Positions 7,344-15,099 of a stretch of DNA of 15,099 bases are shown here, one piece after another. Positions within the stretch are counted from its first letter, which is position 1. Each line of letters opens with the position of its first letter. Under the pieces are notes generated by a model, which was given only the letters and a program-made list of their open reading frames with translations, was not told the origin of the DNA and made no database searches. A program made the translations under genes and the position numbers. The stretch covers positions 1-15,099 of the forward strand of contig JAJTHJ010000212.1 in NCBI GenBank assembly GCA_021298875.1. The letters are read 5' to 3'. This DNA is from Burkholderiales bacterium (lineage in GTDB: Bacteria > Pseudomonadota > Gammaproteobacteria > Burkholderiales > Burkholderiaceae_F).

Positions 7344-7357
7344 AAGCCGCGCCGGGG

Positions 7358-8950
7358 TCAGTTCGCCTTGCCGGTGCTGGTGACCGTTTCCATCACCCGC
7401 TCCAGATTGAAGCTGCCCGGCTTCTGCCGCGGCGGATAGTCGCGGAAGCTCTGCAACCACTGGCTGACGAAGCCGAGCGAAGGCGCGATCGTGAACATGC
7501 GCTCCAGATACCAGCGCTGGTAGCCCATCGCGTTTTCCGCCTCGGCACGCTCGAACGGATCCATCCGCAAGTTGGTGACCATGGGCGCCCGCAGCACGGT
7601 GAACGGCTGCTGCCAGACCTTCAGCCCTTCGTGCTCCTGCTTGAGGAAGGTGATCTTCCAGTTGTCGTAACGTAGCGCCGCGACCTGCCCGTCGTCGGTC
7701 CAGTACATGAACTCCCGGCGCGGCCACGCCGCCTGTCCGCGCAGCGCCGGGCCGAGGTCGTAGCCGTCGAGGTGGACCTTGTAGGTCGTCGCGCCGACCT
7801 GGCGGCCTTTGAGCAGGTCTTCCCGCGCGGTGGCATCGCCGGCGGCGGCGAGCAGCGTGGGCATCATGTCCTCGTGCGAGACGATGTCGTTGACCACCGT
7901 GCCGGGCTTGATCGTGCCCGGCCAGCGGATCGCGGTCGGCACGCGGTAGCCGCCTTCCCACTGGGTGTTTTTCTCGCCGCGGAACATCGTGGTGCCGCCG
8001 TCGGGCCAGGTGAAGGTCTCGGCGCCGTTGTCGGTCGAGTACATGACGATGGTGTTCCCGTCGATGCCCAGTTCTTTCAGCTTGGCGAGTAACTGGCCCA
8101 CCTGCGCGTCGTGCTCGACCATCCCGTCCGCGTACACGCCCAGCCCGGTCTTGCCCTGCGACGCCTGCTTCAGGTGCGTGAAGATGTGCATCCGGGTGGA
8201 GTTCCACCAGACGAAGAAGGGCTTGCCGTCCTTCTTGGCGCGGGTCATGAAGTCGAGCGCGCGGGCCGTGACCTCTTCGTCCACCGTCTCCATCCGCTTG
8301 CGCGTCAACGGCCCGGTGTCGGTGCAGACCTGTTTGCCGACGCGGCCGAAGCGACTGTCCGCGGTCGGGTCGTCGCGCTCGCTCGCCTTGCAATCCATCA
8401 CGCCGCGCGGGCCGAAGCGGGCCTTGAACGCGGGATTCTTCGGGTAATCGACGTTCTCCGGCTCCTCTTCGGCGTTCAGGTGATACAGGTTGCCGAAGAA
8501 CTCGTCGAAGCCGTGCACCGTGGGCAGCATGTCGTTGCGGTCGCCCAAGTGGTTCTTGCCGAACTGCCCGGTCGCATAGCCACGCGCCTTGAGCAGCGTG
8601 GCGAGCGTGGGGTCTTCCTTGCGCATGCCTTCCGGCGCCCCCGGCAGGCCGACCTTGGTCAGGCCGGTGCGGATCGGCGACTGCCCGGTAATGAAGGCGG
8701 CGCGACCCGCGGTCGAGCTTTGCTGACCGTACCAGTCGGTGAAGAGCGCCCCTTCGGCGGCGATGCGGTCGATGTTCGGCGTCTTGTAGCCCATCATGCC
8801 GCGGTTGTACGCGCTGATGTTGAACTGGCCGATGTCGTCGCCCCAGATGATCAGGATGTTCGGCGGCGACGAGGCCGCTTGCGCTTGCGCCGGCGCCGCT
8901 GCGCCGCAGGCGACACCGACCGCCAGGGCAATCTTGGTGAGCTGGTTCAT
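7358..8950 (-). CDS. Secreted sulfatase (arylsulfatase family), serine at the formylglycine position
   Basis: A 530-residue type I sulfatase-family protein, expected to hydrolyse sulfate esters in the periplasm or outside the cell. The ATG at 8950 has a strong GGAGGAGA site upstream and begins a signal peptide ending near AQAQA (25). Seen: NILIIWGDD (31-39) with the metal-binding aspartates, the active-site block SSTAGRAAFITGQ (78-90), GKNHLGD, the STDNG metal/sulfate-site block, and MFRGEKNTQWEGGYRVP with its conserved lysine and glycines. The residue that becomes formylglycine is Ser79 (TCG), in S-T-A-G-R instead of the usual C-x-P-x-R. This would need a serine-type maturase or leave the enzyme inactive. 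The GKNHLG block replaces the commoner GKWHLG. It lies on the opposite strand between pfp and adk, divergent from adk. Substrate is unknown. Confidence 0.9.
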   Translation of the reverse strand: MNQLTKIALAVGVACGAAAPAQAQAASSPPNILIIWGDDIGQFNISAYNRGMMGYKTPNIDRIAAEGALFTDWYGQQSSTAGRAAFITGQSPIRTGLTKVGLPGAPEGMRKEDPTLATLLKARGYATGQFGKNHLGDRNDMLPTVHGFDEFFGNLYHLNAEEEPENVDYPKNPAFKARFGPRGVMDCKASERDDPTADSRFGRVGKQVCTDTGPLTRKRMETVDEEVTARALDFMTRAKKDGKPFFVWWNSTRMHIFTHLKQASQGKTGLGVYADGMVEHDAQVGQLLAKLKELGIDGNTIVMYSTDNGAETFTWPDGGTTMFRGEKNTQWEGGYRVPTAIRWPGTIKPGTVVNDIVSHEDMMPTLLAAAGDATAREDLLKGRQVGATTYKVHLDGYDLGPALRGQAAWPRREFMYWTDDGQVAALRYDNWKITFLKQEHEGLKVWQQPFTVLRAPMVTNLRMDPFERAEAENAMGYQRWYLERMFTIAPSLGFVSQWLQSFRDYPPRQKPGSFNLERVMETVTSTGKAN

Positions 8951-8957
8951 GCTTCGA

Positions 8958-8965
8958 TCTCCTCC
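8958..8965 (-). promoter_or_regulatory. Strong ribosome binding site for the leftward sulfatase
   Basis: On the minus strand this reads GGAGGAGA, 7 bases before the ATG at 8950. It decides the start: the frame is open much further upstream, but the residues there are arginine-rich and not family-like, while this start gives a signal peptide. Confidence 0.75.
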
Positions 8966-9045
8966 GCTGTTTGGGGCGCGGGCACGCGAAAACCTCGCCC
9001 GCCGGCAACGATACACGCGGGACAGGCGCAGGCGCCGCAAACGGC

Positions 9046-9051
9046 TAGAAT
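9046..9051 (+). promoter_or_regulatory. Possible -10 element of the adk promoter
   Basis: TAGAAT in the context GGCTAGAATCC matches the sigma-70 -10 consensus at five of six positions and lies 62 bases before the adk ATG in the 163-base spacer between adk and the leftward sulfatase. No convincing -35 hexamer sits 16-18 bases upstream, so this is a guess from one element. A 7-bp hairpin (TCGCCGC 9071-9077, GCGGCGA 9088-9094) would fall in the leader. Confidence 0.4.
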
Positions 9052-9113
9052 CCTGCGGCTTTTTCGACCGTCGCCGCCGGCGAGGGCGCGGCGACCACCA
9101 CAAAGGACGGGGG

Positions 9114-9770
9114 ATGCGACTGATACTGCTCGGGCCACCAGGGGCCGGTAAGGGCACGCAGGCGACCTTTATCAAGGAACGCTACGGCATCCCGCAAATT
9201 TCCACCGGCGACATGCTGCGCGCCGCCGTCAAGGCGGTCACGCCGCTCGGACTGGCGGCCAAGAAGGTGATGGATTCCGGCGCGCTGGTGTCCGACGACA
9301 GCGTCATCGGCCTGGTCAAGGAAAGGCTGCGCGAGCCGGACTGCGCGGCCGGGTATCTGTTCGACGGTTTCCCGCGCACGATCCCGCAGGCCGATGCGCT
9401 CACGCACGCGGCGGTGGCGGTGGACGTGGTGCTGGAGATCGCGGTACCCGATGCCGACATCATCGAGCGGATGAGCGGCCGCCGCGTGCACATCGGCAGC
9501 GGCCGCTCTTATCACGTCAAGTTCAACCCGCCCAAGGCCGAGGGCCGCGACGACGCCACCGGCGAGCCGCTGATCCAACGCGACGACGACAAAGAAGAAG
9601 TCGTGCGCAAGCGGCTGGAGGTTTATCGCGCGCAGACCAGCGTGCTGGTGGATTACTACTCCAAGTGGGCCGCTACCGGCGCCAAGGATGCGCCACGCTA
9701 TCGCAAGGTCAGCGGGGTCGGCAGCGTGGACGAAATCACGCGGCGGGTGATGGAGGCTTTGGCGGTCTGA
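9114..9770 (+). CDS. adk: Adenylate kinase
   Basis: Adk catalyses ATP + AMP to 2 ADP in the cytoplasm and balances adenine nucleotides. The 218-residue protein starts at the ATG after AAAGGA (9102-9107). Seen: the P-loop GPPGAGKGT (7-15), ISTGDMLRAAV (30-40) in the AMP-binding region, GYLFDGFPRT, the long-type LID domain with RRVHIGSGRSYHVKFNPPK and GEPLIQRDDD, and a C-terminal VYRAQTSVLVDYY. The LID lacks the four zinc cysteines, as usual in Gram-negative enzymes. Length is standard. It is normally close to kdsB in related bacteria; here it is about 5 kb away. With the PPi-using enzymes on either side it could tie AMP, produced together with PPi by ligases, back to ADP; that link is inferred. 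Confidence 0.97.
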   Translation: MRLILLGPPGAGKGTQATFIKERYGIPQISTGDMLRAAVKAVTPLGLAAKKVMDSGALVSDDSVIGLVKERLREPDCAAGYLFDGFPRTIPQADALTHAAVAVDVVLEIAVPDADIIERMSGRRVHIGSGRSYHVKFNPPKAEGRDDATGEPLIQRDDDKEEVVRKRLEVYRAQTSVLVDYYSKWAATGAKDAPRYRKVSGVGSVDEITRRVMEALAV

Positions 9771-9820
9771 TCGATACCTTGTACGGGCTTGGCGCGGCCT
9801 GCCGATGGCTACGCCGGCTG

Positions 9821-9872
9821 CCCTCACCCGGCGCCTTCGGTGCCACCCTCGCCCGCTGATGCGGGCGAGGGT
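9821..9872. repeat. REP-like double-hairpin element
   Basis: Two adjacent inverted repeats fill part of the 165-base adk-hppA spacer. The first is GGCGCC (9830-9835) and GGTGCC (9839-9844) around TTC, with one G-T pair. The second is ACCCTCGCCCGC (9845-9856) and its exact complement (9861-9872) around TGAT, a perfect 12-bp stem. The flanking CCCTCACCC and the CCCTCGCCCGC core resemble dispersed REP/BIME repeats of proteobacterial chromosomes. It could end adk transcription or protect its mRNA 3' end. Whether it is dispersed in this genome cannot be seen from one window. Confidence 0.6.
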
Positions 9873-9883
9873 CTGACCAGAGC

Positions 9884-9911
9884 GTTTCACTTTTCACGTT
9901 TCACGTTTCAC
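9884..9911 (+). repeat. Four tandem heptamers (GTTTCAC type)
   Basis: The units are GTTTCAC, TTTTCAC, GTTTCAC and GTTTCAC, in direct contact, 25 bases before the hppA start. Only the first base of unit two differs. A TAGAAA sequence (9913-9918), a weak -10 candidate, follows directly. The array may be an AT-rich promoter segment of hppA or a spacer element; no function is proven. Confidence 0.7.
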
Positions 9912-9935
9912 CTAGAAAACAGAGGAGCACATCCC

Positions 9936-12371
<2,436 letters not shown>

Positions 12372-12394
12372 CTCGGCTCGGCAATTGCTTGAGC

Positions 12395-12424
12395 AAGGGC
12401 GCGTCACCGACGCGCCCTTTTTTT
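12395..12424 (+). terminator. Rho-independent terminator of hppA
   Basis: AAGGGCGCGTC (12395-12405) and its exact complement (12409-12419) form an 11-bp stem around the loop ACC, and a run of seven T (12418-12424) follows. It begins 23 bases after the hppA stop. Its T-tract ends only 10 bases before the start of the next gene. This is the clearest terminator in the window. Confidence 0.93.
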
Positions 12425-12434
12425 CTTCCATGCC

Positions 12435-12953
12435 ATGAACCTGCGCCCCGCCCTACCCGCCGACATCCCGGCCATCGCCGCAATCTACGGTCACCACGTG
12501 ATCCACGGGCTGGCGAGCTTCGAGACCGACCCGCCGAGCGTGGCGGACATGGCGAGCCGCCATGCGGCCATCGTCGCGGCGGGCTACCCGTACCTCGTTG
12601 CGACCGACGGCGAGCGCCTTCTGGGCTACGCGTATGCCAGCGCGTTTCGCACGCGGCCGGCGTATCGATACACGGTCGAAGACTCGGTCTACGTTGCACC
12701 GGATACCGCAGGTCGCGGCATCGGCCGCGCGCTGCTGACGCGTTTGATCGAAGAGTGCGAAGCGCGCGGCTACCGCCAAATGCTTGCGGTGATCGGCGAC
12801 TCGGATAACGCGCCGTCGATCAAACTGCACGCCGCCTGCGGCTTTGGCCGCATGGCGGTGTTCAACGGCACCGGCTTCAAGCACGGCCGCTGGGTGGACA
12901 CGGTGTTCATGCAGCGGGCGCTGGGCGCGGGCGACCGGACCCTGCCGGTCTGA
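12435..12953 (+). CDS. GNAT N-acetyltransferase of the Pat/MddA type
   Basis: A 172-residue cytoplasmic GNAT enzyme. Its relatives transfer acetyl from acetyl-CoA to the amino group of phosphinothricin, methionine sulfoximine/sulfone or related amino acids. Seen: an N-terminal LRPALPADIPAIAAIY, the acetyl-CoA loop in YVAPDTAGRGIGRALLTRLI (86-105), QMLAVIGDSDNAPSIKLHAACGF (115-137) and GFKHGRWVDTVFMQRALG (147-164). The last two blocks are characteristic of the Pat/Bar/MddA subfamily. The native substrate is unknown; housekeeping detoxification of methionine derivatives is more likely than herbicide resistance. No Shine-Dalgarno site precedes the ATG, and the hppA terminator ends 10 bases upstream. 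An alternative ATG at 12430 is in another frame. It converges on the AraC gene with 5 bases between stops. Confidence 0.9.
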   Translation: MNLRPALPADIPAIAAIYGHHVIHGLASFETDPPSVADMASRHAAIVAAGYPYLVATDGERLLGYAYASAFRTRPAYRYTVEDSVYVAPDTAGRGIGRALLTRLIEECEARGYRQMLAVIGDSDNAPSIKLHAACGFGRMAVFNGTGFKHGRWVDTVFMQRALGAGDRTLPV

Positions 12954-12958
12954 GCGGA

Positions 12959-13957
12959 TTACTGCTTCGTATCGACCCGCTTGCGCCGCAGTGTGGCCGA
13001 CGGCAATTCGCCAAAGCAGTCCCGGTAGGCACGGGAAAAGTCGCCGAAGTGCCAGAAGCCCCAATTGAGCGCCTCGGTCGTCACCGTGGTCGAGGCGGGC
13101 GGCGCGGCCAGCAGGGCCTGTCGCACCCGATGCAGCCGCAGCCGCGTCAAGTAGGCCACCGGCGTCAGGCCGGTGACTTCCTTGAACGCGTTTTCCAGCG
13201 TGCGTTCGCTCACCGCCGCGGCGCGGCACAGGTCGCTCACGAACAAATGTTCGTTGCCGCGCGCGAGCGCGAATTCCTCGGCACGCTCGACGATGCGGCC
13301 GTGCGCCTGCCGGGTCCGTTCGCCGCGCGTCGGCTCGACCGGATTGGCGCCGCGCAGCGCGGCGAGCAGCGTTTCGATCAACTCGACCTGCACCGCGCCA
13401 CGCTCGCGCATCCGCTCGTTGAAGCGGGCGGGGTCGCGCGCCGCGGTGTCCACCAGGCGCCGGCCCCAGGCAAACAGCCGGCGCGCGCGAGCCGGCGCCA
13501 CGTGCAGCGTTTCGACGCCGCGCGGCGGACGAAACTCGTCCGCGCGTCCGCGCGCGACCAGATGCGCGCGCAGTTCGTCTGGTGGCACCAGGAAGGTCAG
13601 GCTGGCCCAGTCGGCATCGGCGACAAAGCTCGCCTCCGCGCCGGGTTCGGCCGCTAGCAGCAGACCAGGGCGCAGCGGCAGCCCGTCGACCGTCCCCCTG
13701 GCGCGTGGGCCAAAGGCGGCGAAGCCGAGCCAACCCTCGCCGACGCGGGTGTGCGTGCGCAGCCGCGCGTGGGTCGCGTGGAACACGACTGCCGCCGAGT
13801 CCAACCGCACGACCACCCGGCGCGCGCGCAACGCGCTCGGCCGCAACAGCACACCGTGCTGGCGAATCAATTCGATGCCGGCGCCGATCAGCGCCGGATC
13901 GTCGATGTCTTCAACAGTCACCGCGGGCGACGCGGTGCAGGGCAGCGGTGCGTCCAT
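12959..13957 (-). CDS. AraC-family transcriptional regulator
   Basis: A 332-residue DNA-binding regulator read leftward from the ATG at 13957. Residues about 20-200 look like an AraC-type N-terminal sensor/cupin-like domain (for example RRVVVRLDSAAVVFHATH and LTFLVPPDELRAHL). The last 96 residues (237-332) are the two helix-turn-helix motifs: VSDLCRAAAVSERTLENAFK with VTGLTPVAYLTRLRLHRVRQ, then NWGFWHFGDFSRAYRDCFGE and LPSATLRR, which is the classical AraC/XylS C-terminal signature. The ligand is unknown. No clear ribosome binding site is seen; the chosen ATG is the only one that gives a normal-length protein. The gene diverges from the second sulfatase across 123 bases holding a palindrome, so it most likely regulates that sulfatase and itself. 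That is inference from position. Confidence 0.92.
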   Translation of the reverse strand: MDAPLPCTASPAVTVEDIDDPALIGAGIELIRQHGVLLRPSALRARRVVVRLDSAAVVFHATHARLRTHTRVGEGWLGFAAFGPRARGTVDGLPLRPGLLLAAEPGAEASFVADADWASLTFLVPPDELRAHLVARGRADEFRPPRGVETLHVAPARARRLFAWGRRLVDTAARDPARFNERMRERGAVQVELIETLLAALRGANPVEPTRGERTRQAHGRIVERAEEFALARGNEHLFVSDLCRAAAVSERTLENAFKEVTGLTPVAYLTRLRLHRVRQALLAAPPASTTVTTEALNWGFWHFGDFSRAYRDCFGELPSATLRRKRVDTKQ

Positions 13958-13975
13958 AGCGCGTTTCTGCGGAAA

Positions 13976-14007
13976 TCCGATAGACGCGGCCGCAGTACCG
14001 TCCGATA
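13976..14007. repeat. Direct repeat TCCGATA in the divergent spacer
   Basis: The heptamer TCCGATA occurs at 13976-13982 and 14001-14007, 25 bases apart start to start, between the AraC gene and the second sulfatase. AraC-family proteins often bind direct repeats about two helical turns apart, so this is a candidate half-site pair. The second copy overlaps the palindrome described separately. Confidence 0.4.
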
Positions 14008-14012
14008 CTGCG
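13991..14012. promoter_or_regulatory. Palindromic candidate operator
   Basis: CGCAGTA (13991-13997) and TACTGCG (14006-14012) are exact complements separated by 8 bases, a 22-bp palindrome. It lies 34 bases upstream of the AraC regulator start and 69 upstream of the sulfatase start. This is where a shared operator of a divergent pair would be expected. Which protein binds is not shown. Confidence 0.45.
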
Positions 14013-14080
14013 CTGGCGTGTTGGGTCGATGCGCGGCACCACCGGGTACCTCGGAGTTTGAGTCTAGCGACCACACGACG

Positions 14081-15099
14081 ATGCAGGTCAAGCCGATGCA
14101 AATCCCCCAGAAAACCCTGATCGCCGCCGCGGTGGCAGCGCTGTGCGCTGCCGCGGGTCCCGCGCCTGTGGCGGCGCAGCAAGCCAAAAGACCGAACATC
14201 GTGGTGATCGTCGCCGACGACCTCGGCTACGCCGACCTCGGCGTCTTTGGCAGCGAGATCCGCACACCGGCAATCGACGCGCTGGCGCGCGAAGGTCTGC
14301 GCTTCACGCAGTTCTATACGCACCCGACCAGTTCGCCGACCCGCGCCACGCTGTTAAGCGGTGTCGATATCCATTTGAACGGTCTGGGCAACATGGACGA
14401 ATACACGGCGCCCAACCAGCGCGGCGCAGTCGGCTACGAGGGTTATCTGAACGACCGGGTGGCGACCCTGCCGCAGTTGCTGCGCGACGCGGGTTATCAC
14501 ACTTACATGGTCGGCAAATGGCACCTTGGCAAGGCGCCGTCGCAGATCCCCGCGGCGCGCGGCTTCGAGCGCGACTTCTCGCTGCTCGACGGCGCCGGCA
14601 GCTACTGGGACATCACCAACTTCACCGCGACCACGCCCAAGTCGACCTTCACCGAAGACGGCCGCTATCTGACCCGGCTGCCGGACGACTACTACGCGAC
14701 CAAGACCTACACCGACAAGCTGATCGGCTATATCGACGCGAACCGAGCCGACGGCAAGCCGTTCTTTGCCTATGTGGCGCACCAGGCGCCGCACGACCCG
14801 TATCACCTGCCGCGGGACTGGCGCAACCGCCACGTCGGCGAATACGACCGCGGCTGGGACGCCGTGCGGCAGGAGCGGCTGAAAAAGCAGATCGAACTCG
14901 GCATCACGCCGGCCGGCACGCCACTGGCCGAGCGCATGTGGTTCATCCCCGACCCCATCGTGCTGGCGCCCGCCGCCCGCGCGCTGGCCGGCAAGAAGAT
15001 GGAGTTGTACGCCGGCATGGTCGAGAACATGGACCATCACGTCGGCCGGCTGATCGAGCACCTGAAGCAAATCGGCGAATACGAGAACACGATCTTCAT
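14081..15099 (+). CDS. Secreted arylsulfatase, serine-type (AtsA-like), cut by window end
   Basis: The first 339 codons of a type I sulfatase; full members have roughly 530-580 residues. A signal peptide is clear (QKTLIAAAVAALCAAAGPAP, then VAAQQ at about 30-34). Seen: RPNIVVIVADDLGYADLGVFG (37-57) with the metal-binding aspartates, the active-site block HPTSSPTRATLLSG (81-94), VGKWHLGKAP and HQAPHDPYHLP. The formylglycine position is Ser84 (AGT) in S-S-P-T-R rather than Cys. The surrounding residues resemble the serine-type AtsA of Klebsiella as I recall it. Activity would require the radical-SAM maturase AtsB/anSME, which is not in the window. An in-frame ATG at 14096 is an alternative start that keeps the signal peptide. 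The gene diverges from the AraC regulator, its likely controller. Substrate is unknown. Confidence 0.92.
   Translation, partial: MQVKPMQIPQKTLIAAAVAALCAAAGPAPVAAQQAKRPNIVVIVADDLGYADLGVFGSEIRTPAIDALAREGLRFTQFYTHPTSSPTRATLLSGVDIHLNGLGNMDEYTAPNQRGAVGYEGYLNDRVATLPQLLRDAGYHTYMVGKWHLGKAPSQIPAARGFERDFSLLDGAGSYWDITNFTATTPKSTFTEDGRYLTRLPDDYYATKTYTDKLIGYIDANRADGKPFFAYVAHQAPHDPYHLPRDWRNRHVGEYDRGWDAVRQERLKKQIELGITPAGTPLAERMWFIPDPIVLAPAARALAGKKMELYAGMVENMDHHVGRLIEHLKQIGEYENTIF

Noticed and set aside
9884..9911. The tandem heptamers as a CRISPR array
   Set aside because: Units are 7 bases, directly adjacent with no spacers, and there are no cas genes.
13958..14323. An N-terminal extension of the AraC regulator beyond the ATG at 13957
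   Set aside because: It would overlap the signal peptide and active-site region of the divergent sulfatase and gives motif-free sequence.

Overview
The window is GC-rich, densely coded DNA from a Gram-negative bacterium. The gene order xseA, exbB, exbD, lpxK, ycaR, kdsB, then adk resembles Betaproteobacteria, probably Rhodocyclales or a relative. That placement is inferred from gene order and protein similarity as I recall them; no search was run. There is no rRNA, tRNA, CRISPR array, transposase or integrase. Fifteen protein genes are supported, two of them cut by the window ends. No gene-free stretch exceeds 300 bases.

Left region (1-4072): xseA, the large subunit of exonuclease VII, runs leftward and out of the window. 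Diverging from it is a tight operon: an ExbB/TolQ-type and an ExbD-type proton-channel pair, lpxK (lipid A 4'-kinase), a YcaR/Trm112-like small protein and kdsB (CMP-Kdo synthetase). It serves envelope energisation and lipid A/Kdo synthesis. The last three genes overlap.

Middle region (4091-9770): a YciI-like small protein, an orphan periplasmic solute-binding protein and a pyrophosphate-type phosphofructokinase (pfp) follow on the same strand. A secreted sulfatase on the opposite strand then lies head to head with adk. These genes separate kdsB from adk, which are often closer in related genomes.

Pyrophosphate region (6029-12424): pfp and hppA, a membrane pyrophosphatase predicted to be a K+-independent proton pump, flank adk and the sulfatase. 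Together they suggest metabolism in which pyrophosphate (PPi) is a usable energy currency. The main oddity is that hppA carries an OmpA-like, peptidoglycan-binding-type domain of about 100 residues at its C-terminus. A REP-like double hairpin and four tandem heptamers precede hppA, and a clear intrinsic terminator follows it.

Right region (12435-15099): a Pat/MddA-like GNAT acetyltransferase converges on an AraC-family regulator. The regulator diverges from a second secreted sulfatase that runs off the window. The divergent spacer holds a 22-bp palindrome and a repeated heptamer, both plausible operators. Both sulfatases have serine where most sulfatases have the cysteine that becomes formylglycine, which points to the serine-type (anSME/AtsB-dependent) maturation route.
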